A DNA stretch of 64,000 nucleotides from Polynucleobacter sp. (lineage in GTDB: Bacteria > Pseudomonadota > Gammaproteobacteria > Burkholderiales > Burkholderiaceae). The notes below the pieces were generated by a model. That model saw only the letters and a program-made list of their open reading frames with translations. It had not been told where the DNA came from and did no database searches. Location of the stretch: positions 744,001-808,000 of the forward strand of contig NZ_JAUXZY010000004.1 of NCBI RefSeq assembly GCF_030693775.1. The letters run 5' to 3'. Below are positions 52,602 through 60,758 of the stretch, piece by piece. Numbering within the stretch: the stretch's first letter is position 1; every line of letters begins with the position of its first letter. Both the position numbers and the translations under genes were made by a program.

Positions 52602-53318
52602 TTGAATACACCGTCCCCCGCTAGCCAAGTGAAGGTGCTGGCATTTGATGTCTTTGGTACGGTCGTTGATTGGCATGGATCGATCGTGCGTGAAGTCAGT
52701 AGCTTAGGCTTATCGGTTGACCCAGTTGATTTTGCTAGCGCATGGCGCAACGGCTATCGCCCAGCCATGGCGCGCGTTCGTTCGGGTGAACTTCCGTGGA
52801 CGAAGATTGATGATCTGCATCGCCTGATCTTGGATCAGGTGTTACTGGATTTTGGAATTACCTCCCTAAGTGAGGAGCAAAAGCGCGATCTCAATTTAGT
52901 TTGGCACCGTCTCGCAGCATGGCCCGACAGTGTTTCTGGACTAACTCGCCTCAAACGTCAATTTACGATTGTGACGCTATCCAATGGTAATTTAGGTTTG
53001 TTAGCCGATATGGCGAAAAATGCCGGTTTGCCATGGGATTTGATTTTGTCGGCCGAAGTATTTCGACACTACAAGCCCGATCCAGAAACCTATCTGGGCG
53101 TTGGTCAAACCTTTGATCTGCCTCCAGAGCAAACCATGCTCGTTGCATCGCATAAAGATGATTTGGCGGCAGCCCATGCGCTGGGTCTAAAAACGGCATT
53201 TATTGAGCGTCCAGCCGAATTCGGACCTAAAAAAGCCAATCCGGATTTAGAGCGAGTGAGCTGGACTACTTTCCATGCGGCCGACTTCAATCACCTAGCG
53301 GATCAACTCGGCGCCTAA
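52602..53318 (+). CDS. Haloacid dehalogenase type II
   Basis: A 238-residue HAD-superfamily hydrolase. The first motif is LAFDVFGTVVDW with the nucleophilic Asp, the second VTLSNGN, and the third KPDPETYLG with Lys, followed by ASHKDDLAAA. The layout fits 2-haloacid dehalogenase (L-DEX) type II. The start is a TTG at 52602 with AAGGAG upstream; no ATG is in a better place. Whether the natural substrate is a halogenated acid is uncertain, since many relatives act on other small molecules. Confidence 0.87.
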   Translation: MNTPSPASQVKVLAFDVFGTVVDWHGSIVREVSSLGLSVDPVDFASAWRNGYRPAMARVRSGELPWTKIDDLHRLILDQVLLDFGITSLSEEQKRDLNLVWHRLAAWPDSVSGLTRLKRQFTIVTLSNGNLGLLADMAKNAGLPWDLILSAEVFRHYKPDPETYLGVGQTFDLPPEQTMLVASHKDDLAAAHALGLKTAFIERPAEFGPKKANPDLERVSWTTFHAADFNHLADQLGA

Positions 53319-53355
53319 TTGACGAAAGCCAAGGCAAGCTCAATACAATCAAGTC

Positions 53356-53634
53356 ATGGATTTTATAAACACGATTGGCACGGTTGCCGCTACGCTAACG
53401 ACCTTGGCCTTTTTGCCTCAGGCTTGGCGTTCATGGCGTACCCGTAATTTGGCCGGTGTGTCTTTGGCGATGTATGGCTTTTTCACGCTGGGTGTTTTTC
53501 TTTGGTTGGTATATGGCATCCTGTTAAGTCAGTGGCCCATTATTGTCGCCAATGCCATTACCTTCGTCTTGTCCTGCAGTATTCTGTTTTTAAAAATTCG
53601 GCACAAAGATGTGTCACATCACCCGCATCCCTAA
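53356..53634 (+). CDS. SemiSWEET / PQ-loop family small transporter
   Basis: A 92-residue protein with three hydrophobic segments and the PQ motif (LAFLPQAWRSWRTRNL), as in bacterial SemiSWEET sugar transporters that work as dimers. Segments lie at about 5-22, 36-58 and 63-82. Shared residues include SLAMYGFFTLGVFLWLVYG. The substrate is unknown. It lies 37 bases after the dehalogenase gene and 23 bases before the FAH-family gene on the same strand. Confidence 0.88.
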   Translation: MDFINTIGTVAATLTTLAFLPQAWRSWRTRNLAGVSLAMYGFFTLGVFLWLVYGILLSQWPIIVANAITFVLSCSILFLKIRHKDVSHHPHP

Positions 53635-53657
53635 GATGCAGTAAAGAAAGGTTTTTT

Positions 53658-54350
53658 ATGAGCACCCAGTATGTGATTGACCCAGTCGTTTTGCCATCCT
53701 TGCCGGTAGCAGGCGATACCCGCCGCTTTGCGGTCAACCGCATTTATTGCGTTGGTCGAAACTACGCTGATCATGCCCGTGAAATGGGCCATGATCCAGA
53801 TCGTGAGCCGCCATTCTTTTTTATGAAACCCGCTAGCGCAATCGTGACTGACGGTGCCGACATGCAATACCCCAGCCTCTCAAACGATGTACACCACGAA
53901 ATCGAGATGGTGGTGGCGATTGGCAAGGGCGGTGCCAATATTGCAGCCGATAAAGCCTTGGAGCATGTATATGGTTACGGCGTTGGTCTGGATATGACGC
54001 GCCGTGATTTACAGGGGGAAGCTAAGAAAATGGGGCGACCTTGGGATACTGGCAAAGCCTTTGATCAATCCGCTCCATGCTCCGCCTTAGTCCCAGTTGC
54101 ACAGTGTGGTCATCCATCGCAGGGTAGTGTTCGCTTGAGGGTCAATGGTGAAGTGCGCCAAGAGGGCGATCTTAATCAGTTGATTTGGAATGTACCCGAT
54201 ACGATTGCCTACCTCTCAACACTATTTACGCTGCAGCCGGGCGATTTAATCTTTTCTGGAACACCGGCAGGTGTTGGCCCCATTAAAAAAGGCGATGTGC
54301 TGGAGGGTGAGGTTGTTGGCTTGCCCCTGCTGAAGACGCGAATTATTTAA
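53658..54350 (+). CDS. Fumarylacetoacetate hydrolase (FAH) family protein
   Basis: A 230-residue metal-dependent hydrolase or decarboxylase. Active-site blocks are IYCVGRNYADHAREMG, the metal-binding NDVHHEIEMVVAIG (Glu-x-Glu), GVGLDMTRRDLQ, and GDLIFSGTPAGVGP near the end. The short form suggests a fumarylpyruvate hydrolase or an oxaloacetate decarboxylase-type member and not true fumarylacetoacetase. The start at 53658 has AAAGG upstream; the frame opens 156 bases earlier inside the SemiSWEET gene. Its 3' end overlaps the opposing DUF2237 gene by 4 bases. Confidence 0.9.
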   Translation: MSTQYVIDPVVLPSLPVAGDTRRFAVNRIYCVGRNYADHAREMGHDPDREPPFFFMKPASAIVTDGADMQYPSLSNDVHHEIEMVVAIGKGGANIAADKALEHVYGYGVGLDMTRRDLQGEAKKMGRPWDTGKAFDQSAPCSALVPVAQCGHPSQGSVRLRVNGEVRQEGDLNQLIWNVPDTIAYLSTLFTLQPGDLIFSGTPAGVGPIKKGDVLEGEVVGLPLLKTRII

Positions 54351-54757
54351 AGTAAGTTATCTTTCGCGGCGTATTGCTTCAGGGTGGCTAAATCAATTTG
54401 GTCGAGGGCTTTGATGTTCGTGCTCTCGAGTTGAATCAAGGGGGCGCACTGAGCATCGAGCGCCTCTTTCCAGCGATTGAGGCAAAGGCACCACTGGTCC
54501 CCGGGTATTAATCCTGGAAATTGCCACTCTGGTCTTGGGGTAATTAGATCATTTCCCCGTTCTAGACTGAAAACCAGAAATTCTTTTGTCATGATGGCGC
54601 AAATCAAATGACTCCCCAAATCCTGCTCATCGGTTTTGCAACAGCCGTCCCGAAAAAATCCAGTCAGAGGGTCAAATGAGCAAGGGACGATCGGCTCGCC
54701 CAGAACATTCAAGGCGATGTCATGGTCAGGGTCATATCGGTATTGATCTGCTGCCAT
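54347..54757 (-). CDS. DUF2237 family protein
   Basis: A 136-residue protein of the DUF2237 family. Family signatures seen: NVLGEPIVPCSFDPLTGFFR, then DGCCKTDEQDLGSH, ICAIMTKEFLVFSLERGNDL, and FPGLIPGDQWCLCLNRWKEA. Five cysteines fall in the conserved blocks (PCS, GCC, WCLC), which suggests metal binding, but this is inference. No signal peptide. Function unknown. It converges with the FAH gene. Confidence 0.9.
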   Translation of the reverse strand: MAADQYRYDPDHDIALNVLGEPIVPCSFDPLTGFFRDGCCKTDEQDLGSHLICAIMTKEFLVFSLERGNDLITPRPEWQFPGLIPGDQWCLCLNRWKEALDAQCAPLIQLESTNIKALDQIDLATLKQYAAKDNLL

Positions 54758-54859
54758 ACGCTTGGATTCGCTTTAAAAACATTGGAATGACTATTTATAC
54801 GCTATTTTCCCCAAGCGATGGGGCATTTTGATGGCATGGGCATACGCTAGAATGAGCAC

Positions 54860-55018
54860 ATGTACATGTTTCTTCCTTTTGTGACCGCATTGCTTGCTAC
54901 CGTGTGTATTTGGTATGAGCGGCGCATCCTGGCCTTGAGCTTGACTGGCATTACCCTGCTTATTTTGCTGGCATGGTTTCAGTTTCATGCGACCACGCAT
55001 TTAAACATCAGCCTCTAA
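54860..55018 (+). CDS. DUF5993-type small membrane protein upstream of DsbB
   Basis: A 52-residue protein with two hydrophobic segments (MFLPFVTALLATVCIWYE and a second at about residues 24-41) joined by a basic loop (ERR). It matches the small DUF5993 proteins that usually precede a DsbB-like gene. Its stop overlaps the start of that gene (TAATG), which shows they are translated together. Function is unknown; a partner or stabiliser of the DsbB-like protein is the obvious guess. The 100 bases before it contain nothing else that I recognise. Confidence 0.8.
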   Translation: MYMFLPFVTALLATVCIWYERRILALSLTGITLLILLAWFQFHATTHLNISL

Positions 55019-55578
55019 TGCGAGCCCATCCTTTTTCATTTGCAGGTCTCGGTAATTTACTTGCCTTATTGGCCGTTAATGGCTCATTGAGCTATGCCTT
55101 TGTTGATCAATTGTATTTTGGAGAATTACCTTGCCCGTTGTGCCTATTACAGCGTGTTGCCTATGTATTGGTCGGTATTGCGCTCGTCCTGAACATTCGC
55201 TTTGGGGCGCACAGCGCGCATTATGGCTGGGGAATTTTAGGATGCGTGACTGGCATGGCGGTATCGTTGCGGCAAATTCTGCTACACGTACTCCCTGGAG
55301 ACGCAGGCTTTGGAAATACTTTTTTAGAGCTCCACTTTTATACCTGGGCATTCGTGGGCTTTATTGGCTTAATTGCAGCCCAGGCAATTCTAATGATGCT
55401 GCCGAGTAGCGGCGTTCGCAATCACGGTTGGTTTGCTAAAACTCTGGTGATTTGGTTCATCTTGTTGGTGTTGGCCAATGTGATCTCGACATTGCTCGAG
55501 TGCGGAATTGGTCCTTGTGCCGATGATCCAGTGAGCTACGATGGATTGCAGTGGCTGCGCCAACGCTTTGGTATTTAG
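55018..55578 (+). CDS. dsbB: DsbB-family disulfide bond formation protein
   Basis: A 186-residue membrane protein with four or five hydrophobic segments. The quinone-side redox pair is in LPCPLCLLQRVAYV (CPLC), the arginine of which (QR) is also conserved in DsbB. A second cysteine pair is expected in the second periplasmic loop; only two nearby cysteines are visible, in LLECGIGPCADDP close to the C-terminus. The start is the ATG at 55018, overlapping the DUF5993 stop. DsbB re-oxidises DsbA and passes electrons to quinone. No dsbA gene is in the window. Confidence 0.85.
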   Translation: MRAHPFSFAGLGNLLALLAVNGSLSYAFVDQLYFGELPCPLCLLQRVAYVLVGIALVLNIRFGAHSAHYGWGILGCVTGMAVSLRQILLHVLPGDAGFGNTFLELHFYTWAFVGFIGLIAAQAILMMLPSSGVRNHGWFAKTLVIWFILLVLANVISTLLECGIGPCADDPVSYDGLQWLRQRFGI

Positions 55579-55594
55579 CATGCAGGTAGGGCGC

Positions 55595-56590
55595 ATGGCT
55601 ACTGTATCTTTTCAAAAACTAGCGCTGCTAAGCTGCTTCCTGTTTCTGACGGTCCATGCATCGGCGCAAACCAGTTCTGCTAAGAATACCGCTTGGCCAA
55701 AGCAAGCCATTCGCATTGTGGTGACTTTTCCAGCCGGGGGTGCTCCAGATATTTTGGCGCGTGTATTGGCTGAAAGTTGGCAGCCTGCCTTAAACGTTCC
55801 GGTGTTGATCGAAAACCGACCTGGGGTGGGCGGTAATATTGGCGCAGACATCGTAGCCAAAAGTAATCCAGATGGATATACCTTGCTCATCGGTACAGTG
55901 GGTATTCATGCGATTAATGGGGCGCTTTATAACAAGATGCCGTTTGATCCGATTGCTGATTTCACGCCCATCAGTTTTTTAGCCAGCACACCGAATGTGC
56001 TTGTAGTTAATAAGCAGCTCGGCGTAACCTCCTTACGTGAATTAATTGCCCTTGCTAAATCAAAACCCAATCAACTGACTTTTGGATCTTCCGGAATAGG
56101 TACGTCGCTGCACATGTCGGGCGAACTCTTTAATGAAATGGCCGGAGTGCAAATACGCCACATACCTTATAAAGGCCGGGCCCAGTCCTTGCCTGACTTA
56201 TTGGGTGGTCGTATATCCATGTTGTTTGATAACTTATCTTCAGCCTTGCCCTTAATCCAGCAGCAAGAGATTGTGGCCTTGGGAGTCACCACCCTAAAAC
56301 GCTCGCCTGCTGCGCCCGAGATACCAACGCTGGCAGAGCAGGGCTTGCCAAATTTTGAAGCGGTTTCCTGGTTTTCCTTGATGGCACCTGCCGGTTTGCC
56401 CAAGGACCTTCAGCAACAGCTCAATCGCTTAACAATTGAGGCTTTATCAAAACCCGAAGTGAGGCAAAAGCTGCTGATGAGCGGCCTGGAACCCAATCCG
56501 GGCACTCCGCGTGATCTCAGTAAGCTTATCCTAGAAGAATCCAGTAAATGGTCTAAGCTAATCCAAAAGGTGGGCATCTCGATTGATTAG
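55595..56590 (+). CDS. Bug-family (TctC-like) solute-binding protein
   Basis: A 331-residue periplasmic binding protein of the Bug family, widely expanded in Burkholderiales. It has a signal peptide (LLSCFLFLTVHASAQ), the first-strand motif RIVVTFPAGGAPDILARVLAE, then ENRPGVGGNIGADIVAKSNPDGYT, and PYKGRAQSLPDLLGGRISMLF. Ligands of characterised members are carboxylates such as citrate, malate or aromatic acids; this one is unknown. I start it at 55595 (AGGTAGGG upstream); a start at 55580 is possible. No tctAB membrane genes are adjacent. Confidence 0.9.
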   Translation: MATVSFQKLALLSCFLFLTVHASAQTSSAKNTAWPKQAIRIVVTFPAGGAPDILARVLAESWQPALNVPVLIENRPGVGGNIGADIVAKSNPDGYTLLIGTVGIHAINGALYNKMPFDPIADFTPISFLASTPNVLVVNKQLGVTSLRELIALAKSKPNQLTFGSSGIGTSLHMSGELFNEMAGVQIRHIPYKGRAQSLPDLLGGRISMLFDNLSSALPLIQQQEIVALGVTTLKRSPAAPEIPTLAEQGLPNFEAVSWFSLMAPAGLPKDLQQQLNRLTIEALSKPEVRQKLLMSGLEPNPGTPRDLSKLILEESSKWSKLIQKVGISID

Positions 56591-56722
56591 GGTTCTGAAA
56601 GCCGCAATACCTTATAAGTCTGTCATCTTCTGCTTATGTGCCGCGTTATTACAGAAGAAGTGCTAAATTGATCCATGCACTCAGGTTTTCAATCTTCACT
56701 GCCTAACTGTTAGGGATATGCG

Positions 56723-57274
56723 ATGACTCCATCTGCGAATACGCCTCAATTGCTTAAGAAAATCACCGGTATTTGGGTTTGTGGCGTGGCGGGCGCATTC
56801 CTTGCGATTGCTTTTTTGGCGATGCCCGCACCGGCTAGCGCCGGCGGATGGAATGTCGCTGTTGGTGTTTCGGGTGGCAATGGCTATCGCCCAATTGCCT
56901 ATGGGCCCGGTTATGGAGCGCCCTATGGGCCTGAATTTAGGCGGGGCTACTGGAATGGTGGACCTTACGGATACGGCGGCTGGGGTACTGGGTGGAATGC
57001 AGCTTGGGGCAATGGATGGGGATATCCTGCTTATCCAGTTGGCTATCCATACGTGTTTAGCCCACCACCTGCAGTGTATGTTCAGCCGGTTGTGGTTGAG
57101 CCGATTGTCTTGGCGGCGCAAGCCCAGCCACCAGTTTGGTATTTTTGTGCATCCGCTGCGCAATATTTCCCGAATGTAGGAGCATGCCCTGAAGGTTGGC
57201 AGGTTCAGTCTGCGGTACCTCCGCCACAAACGCAAAGCCAACAAAAGCCTTCTAATCCTGCACGCATTAATTAG
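56723..57274 (+). CDS. Secreted Gly/Tyr/Pro-rich protein
   Basis: A 183-residue protein with an N-terminal hydrophobic signal (GAFLAIAFLAMPAPASA) and a mature region rich in Gly, Tyr, Trp and Pro (residues 45-105). The C-terminal block PPVWYFCASAAQYFPNVGAC, followed by PEGWQ, contains two cysteines and resembles a short conserved tail seen in many betaproteobacterial exported proteins. Function unknown. The 132 bases upstream contain an inverted repeat (TCTTCTG/CAGAAGA) but no other feature that I can see. It precedes a glycine-zipper lipoprotein gene by 35 bases. Confidence 0.78.
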   Translation: MTPSANTPQLLKKITGIWVCGVAGAFLAIAFLAMPAPASAGGWNVAVGVSGGNGYRPIAYGPGYGAPYGPEFRRGYWNGGPYGYGGWGTGWNAAWGNGWGYPAYPVGYPYVFSPPPAVYVQPVVVEPIVLAAQAQPPVWYFCASAAQYFPNVGACPEGWQVQSAVPPPQTQSQQKPSNPARIN

Positions 57275-57309
57275 CTACCATTCCTACCGTTTTATTTGAA
57301 AGACCTACT

Positions 57310-57741
57310 ATGACCCGTTTTCTTGTTCCATTTGTACTCATACTGACCTTAGCAGCCTGCGCATCGGCTCCGACTGGCCCAACGGTTACCGTGATGCCAA
57401 GGGAGGGTAAGCCATTTGATGTGTTCCAAAAAGAAGATCAAGAGTGCAGGACCTTTGCAGCAAAGGCAGTAGAAGATACCTCTAACGCCGCGCTGAAGCA
57501 GGGCGCTACCAGTGCATTGATTGGTGCTGCTATTGGCGCCGCTGCTGGAGCAGTCATTCAGGGGGGAAGTAGTCAGAACATTGGAACAGGAGCAGGTATT
57601 GGTCTTTTGGGCGGCTCGGCGATGGGCGCAATGGGCGCATCCAATAAAGAAGATCAAGCACAAACCCAATACAACATTGCTTATCAGCAGTGCATGTACG
57701 CCAAGGGCAATCAGGTTCCTAGCTTTAGGCCGCTGCGTTAA
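57310..57741 (+). CDS. Glycine-zipper lipoprotein
   Basis: A 143-residue protein with a lipobox (LTLAACASAP, Cys near residue 17) and a central glycine-zipper segment (SALIGAAIGAAAGAVIQGG, then GTGAGIGLLGGSAMGAMGA, about residues 65-108). Such segments insert into or stabilise membranes. Cysteines outside the lipobox (EDQECRTFA and YQQCMYAKG) could form a disulfide. Function unknown. It lies downstream of the Gly/Tyr-rich secreted protein gene and converges with the CobW-family gene. Confidence 0.85.
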   Translation: MTRFLVPFVLILTLAACASAPTGPTVTVMPREGKPFDVFQKEDQECRTFAAKAVEDTSNAALKQGATSALIGAAIGAAAGAVIQGGSSQNIGTGAGIGLLGGSAMGAMGASNKEDQAQTQYNIAYQQCMYAKGNQVPSFRPLR

Positions 57742-57747
57742 GCTGTT

Positions 57748-58977
57748 TTAGTTTTCGATGCGGTCCCAAACTGGAAAGGGGTCTTCGACTGAGTTCCAGT
57801 GGGATTGCGGCAGTGATTTTTCAGCTGCAGTAAGTTCGCATGCTTTCAGAATCGACTCAATTGTTGGGCGATCAAGGTGCTGCCCAATAAACACAATCTC
57901 ATTGACGCGATCGCCATAGGGCTCTTCCCAGCTTTCTAGTATGTCCGCATATTCGGGATCATTTTTATCTGGCCACTCCGCACGCTCGGTTGCGGCCCAC
58001 CAGTAACCAGCCGGCTCTACATTGGCAATATTGCCGGACCTCGAATATGCGATGGCCCATTCAGGACGGCTGGCTAACCAAACATAGCCTTTGGCCCGCA
58101 GAACACCAGTCAGTGGCAGCCCTAAGAAGGCCGCAAAGCGAACTGGATCGAGCGGCTCACGCGAGGTGTAAATAAAACTCTGGATGCCATACTCTTCGGT
58201 TTCGGGGGTGTGTTGTCCCTCCAATTCGCGGATCCAGCCTGGCATAGCGCTGGCCTGTTCAAAATCAAACAACTGCGTTCCTAAGATCGATTGCAGTGGA
58301 ACGTCTCCCTGCTTCGCGAAGATTACCTTGGCACTTGGGTTGAGGGCTTTGACCACAGCCGTCACTTTTGCGAGCGCTTGCTCATCTACTAAATCAATCT
58401 TGCTAATGACGATGACGTTCGCAAACTCAATTTGCTCCGTTAGTAGACTGGCTAAACTGCGGTTATCGGTTTCATCGGCAATGGTTCCCCGATCGACTAG
58501 AAGGTCTTCGGAGTGGTAGTCCTTGAATAAATTGACGGCATCAACCACGGTCACCATCGTATCTAAATGGGCAACCTCACTGAGTGAGCTTCCTTCCTCA
58601 TCCTCAAAATCAAAGGTCGCAGCAACGGGCATCGGCTCTCCAATCCCGGTGGACTCAATCAGGAGGTAGTCAAAGCGATTTTCTTGGGCTAACTTGCGTA
58701 CTTCGATGAGCAAGTCTTCACGAAGCGTGCAGCAAATACAGCCATTGCTCATCTCAACCAATTTTTCATCGGTTCGAGAGAGGGCGGCCCCGGCATTGTT
58801 AGTGCCCTTAGCAATCAGAGAGGCATCAATGTTGAGCTCGCTCATATCATTTACGATTACGGCAACTTTGAGTCTTTCGCGATTAGCTAGGATTCGATTG
58901 AGTAGGGTGGTTTTACCTGCACCTAAAAATCCCGATAAAACCGTGACCGGAAGACGCTTTTCTGGATTGTGCTGCAT
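57748..58977 (-). CDS. zigA: CobW/ZigA-family GTP-binding metallochaperone (zinc)
   Basis: A 409-residue G3E GTPase. The P-loop is in [17 protein letters not shown] (about residues 14-30), followed by [12 protein letters not shown], the metal-binding CxCC motif in [10 protein letters not shown] (about residue 80), and base-recognition [10 protein letters not shown]. The NDMSE variant is typical of the ZigA/YciC zinc group. It is divergent from a Fur-family zur gene with the zrg-type genes behind it, which supports a zinc role under deficiency. The metal itself cannot be proven from sequence. Confidence 0.88.
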   Translation of the reverse strand: MQHNPEKRLPVTVLSGFLGAGKTTLLNRILANRERLKVAVIVNDMSELNIDASLIAKGTNNAGAALSRTDEKLVEMSNGCICCTLREDLLIEVRKLAQENRFDYLLIESTGIGEPMPVAATFDFEDEEGSSLSEVAHLDTMVTVVDAVNLFKDYHSEDLLVDRGTIADETDNRSLASLLTEQIEFANVIVISKIDLVDEQALAKVTAVVKALNPSAKVIFAKQGDVPLQSILGTQLFDFEQASAMPGWIRELEGQHTPETEEYGIQSFIYTSREPLDPVRFAAFLGLPLTGVLRAKGYVWLASRPEWAIAYSRSGNIANVEPAGYWWAATERAEWPDKNDPEYADILESWEEPYGDRVNEIVFIGQHLDRPTIESILKACELTAAEKSLPQSHWNSVEDPFPVWDRIEN

Positions 58978-59027
58978 CGGCGTGCCTTTGTTATGGGTAG
59001 TTTAGGTCAGTCATCAGGTCTTGTTAA

Positions 59028-59042
59028 TGCAACTCAATTGCA
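59028..59042. promoter_or_regulatory. Inverted repeat in the zigA/zur divergent region
   Basis: TGCAA and TTGCA are separated by five bases, about 50 bases from each of the two divergent starts. The position fits a Zur site, but the sequence does not closely match the GTTATAATATAAC-type Zur consensus I know. Confidence 0.3.
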
Positions 59043-59090
59043 ATATGATACCAGCATCTATCGTAACTAAATGCAATAAGACCTTACTCC

Positions 59091-59549
59091 ATGTCCTTGC
59101 TACGCAATCCAATTACAGCCGATTCCGAATGTGAGGAGTTGATCCGCTCTAAGGGTCTGCGTGCTACTCGTGCTGCTGTATCCGTTCTCAAAACTATCCA
59201 TAGCTTGGATGTTCCTGTCTCCCATGACGATCTGCAGGATTATCTTAGCCAGCAAAAGCCGTCCAATGTAGTGGATTCGGTCACCTTATATCGTATTTTG
59301 GATCGACTCAGCCACGTTAAGCTGATCGACAAGGTATTGGGATCCGATCGAGTATGGCGTTATACCGGCGAGCGCGATCAGTTAAATGATTTGTACGAAT
59401 GCGAATCGTGTCATCAGCACTTCAATCTGCCTCGGTCATCCCCGTTGGTCACGCTGTTGGAACAATTTAGTAATCAACTCAAGCGCAAAGGCGATGCTGC
59501 GTTTGCAATTTCATTTAATGTGCATGGGAGATGCAATGATTGTTCGTAA
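59091..59549 (+). CDS. zur: Fur-family regulator, probably Zur
   Basis: A 152-residue Fur-family repressor. The winged-helix part contains RSKGLRATRAAVSVLK and SNVVDSVTLYRILDRLS; the metal part has C104 and C107 in YECESCHQHF and C148 and C151 in GRCNDC, as in structural zinc sites. Zinc specificity is inferred from its neighbours: a divergent ZigA-like GTPase and a downstream ZrgA-type zinc uptake system. The zrgA start lies within its 3' end, so expression of the uptake genes is tied to it. Confidence 0.88.
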   Translation: MSLLRNPITADSECEELIRSKGLRATRAAVSVLKTIHSLDVPVSHDDLQDYLSQQKPSNVVDSVTLYRILDRLSHVKLIDKVLGSDRVWRYTGERDQLNDLYECESCHQHFNLPRSSPLVTLLEQFSNQLKRKGDAAFAISFNVHGRCNDCS

Positions 59550-60060
59550 AGGGATTTATGTCCTCTGCTGCGCGTTGGTCTCGGTAGCAGTGACTCCTTT
59601 TGTGTTTGCCCAGCAAAAGCACAGCCATGCGCATGAGCATGGCAAAGGAAACTTAGAAATCACGCTGGATAAAAATCGCATCCTTAGCCACTTTACTTCG
59701 CCTTTACAAGCCTTGGTCGGTTTTGAGCGCCCACCCAAAAACCAGGCAGAAACAGATGCTATTAATACCCTAAATCAGCGCTTACTGAGCCCTGCCACGC
59801 TCTTTAGTGTGAACGCGGAAGCAGAATGCAAGCCAACCATTCTGGAAAATAAAATTGTTCGCGATGCTGCCAACAAACATGCTGATTTGCATTATCAGCT
59901 GGAATTTACCTGCGCCAAGCCTGCTGCCATCAAGCAAATGACGATTCATCTGTTTAAAGATACAAAGCACTTAAAAGAAGTTCGAGTGGAGTTCGTTGGC
60001 CCCAGCGGCCAAAAATCCAGTACGGCTAACGCTAAATCCAACACGGTTATATTCAATTGA
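59536..60060 (+). CDS. zrgA: ZrgA-family (DUF2796) zinc-binding periplasmic protein
   Basis: A 174-residue exported protein. The signal peptide (LVSVAVTPFVFAQ) is followed at once by a His-rich stretch HSHAHEHGKGNLEITLD, and the family blocks LVGFERPPKN and LHYQLEFTCAKP. DUF2796 proteins are known as ZrgA, part of a zinc uptake system in Vibrio. The start at 59536 overlaps the zur 3' end by 14 bases. Its stop overlaps the next start (TTGA). It probably captures zinc for the ABC genes that follow. Confidence 0.85.
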   Translation: MIVRKGIYVLCCALVSVAVTPFVFAQQKHSHAHEHGKGNLEITLDKNRILSHFTSPLQALVGFERPPKNQAETDAINTLNQRLLSPATLFSVNAEAECKPTILENKIVRDAANKHADLHYQLEFTCAKPAAIKQMTIHLFKDTKHLKEVRVEFVGPSGQKSSTANAKSNTVIFN

Positions 60061-60758
60061 CGGCATTGCAATCGACGGCTGCCATACGGGCAGTAGACCT
60101 GGCGTTTGCTTGGCCTAAGCAAAAGCCCCTGTATAGCGATGTTTCCTTTGAGCTATACCCTGGCCAGAAACTATTAATCACCGGGCCTAGCGGCTGCGGT
60201 AAAAGCACTTTACTTAACTTATTGGCTGGGGTAGTAGAGCCTAGCTCGGGCTCGATCTGGATTCATGAAGAAAATATTCATGGCTTAAGCGCATCCGCTA
60301 AAGATCAGCTGCGCGGCGAGCAGATGGGTTTTATCTTTCAGCAATTCAATTTATTGCCTTACTTAAGTGTTCGCGATAACATTTTATTGCCTGCCCACTT
60401 GTTTGCTAAACGCCAAGCAGCCGCCCTTGCGCAATTTGGAAGCCTGGATCATGCTTTGCGCTACTACATGAATCACCTTGGCCTATCTACCGATCTAGAA
60501 AACCAAGCAGCACACCGCCTATCCATTGGTCAGCAGCAGCGGGTCGCTGCAGCTCGCGCATTTATGGGTAAGCCATCGATTGTGATTGCCGATGAGCCCA
60601 CTTCGGCTTTGGATGAAGCAAATCAAACGCAATTGTTAAAGCTCTTTTTTGCCTTGGCAAACGAACAGCAGACAGCCTTATTGATGGTGAGTCATGATCC
60701 ACGGCTATCCCCGTATTTTGATCGGCAATTGCAGCTTGCCGAGGTGAGTTCATCATGA
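60057..60758 (+). CDS. ABC transporter ATP-binding protein (MacB/LolD-like), zrg operon
   Basis: A 233-residue ATPase with Walker A GPSGCGKSTLLN (about residue 43), Q-loop FQQFNLLPYL, signature LSIGQQQRVAAARAFM and Walker B IVIADEPTSALDE. It is of the LolD/MacB type that pairs with FtsX-like permeases, not the usual metal importer ATPase. The start is a TTG overlapping the zrgA stop. Its stop overlaps the permease start (ATGA). Confidence 0.88.
   Translation: MTALQSTAAIRAVDLAFAWPKQKPLYSDVSFELYPGQKLLITGPSGCGKSTLLNLLAGVVEPSSGSIWIHEENIHGLSASAKDQLRGEQMGFIFQQFNLLPYLSVRDNILLPAHLFAKRQAAALAQFGSLDHALRYYMNHLGLSTDLENQAAHRLSIGQQQRVAAARAFMGKPSIVIADEPTSALDEANQTQLLKLFFALANEQQTALLMVSHDPRLSPYFDRQLQLAEVSSS

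Noticed and set aside
56626..56658. Inverted repeat TCTTCTG/CAGAAGA before the Gly/Tyr-rich protein gene
   Set aside because: The 19-base spacer and 7-bp arms are within chance expectation and there is no T-run, so it is mentioned only in the gene entry.
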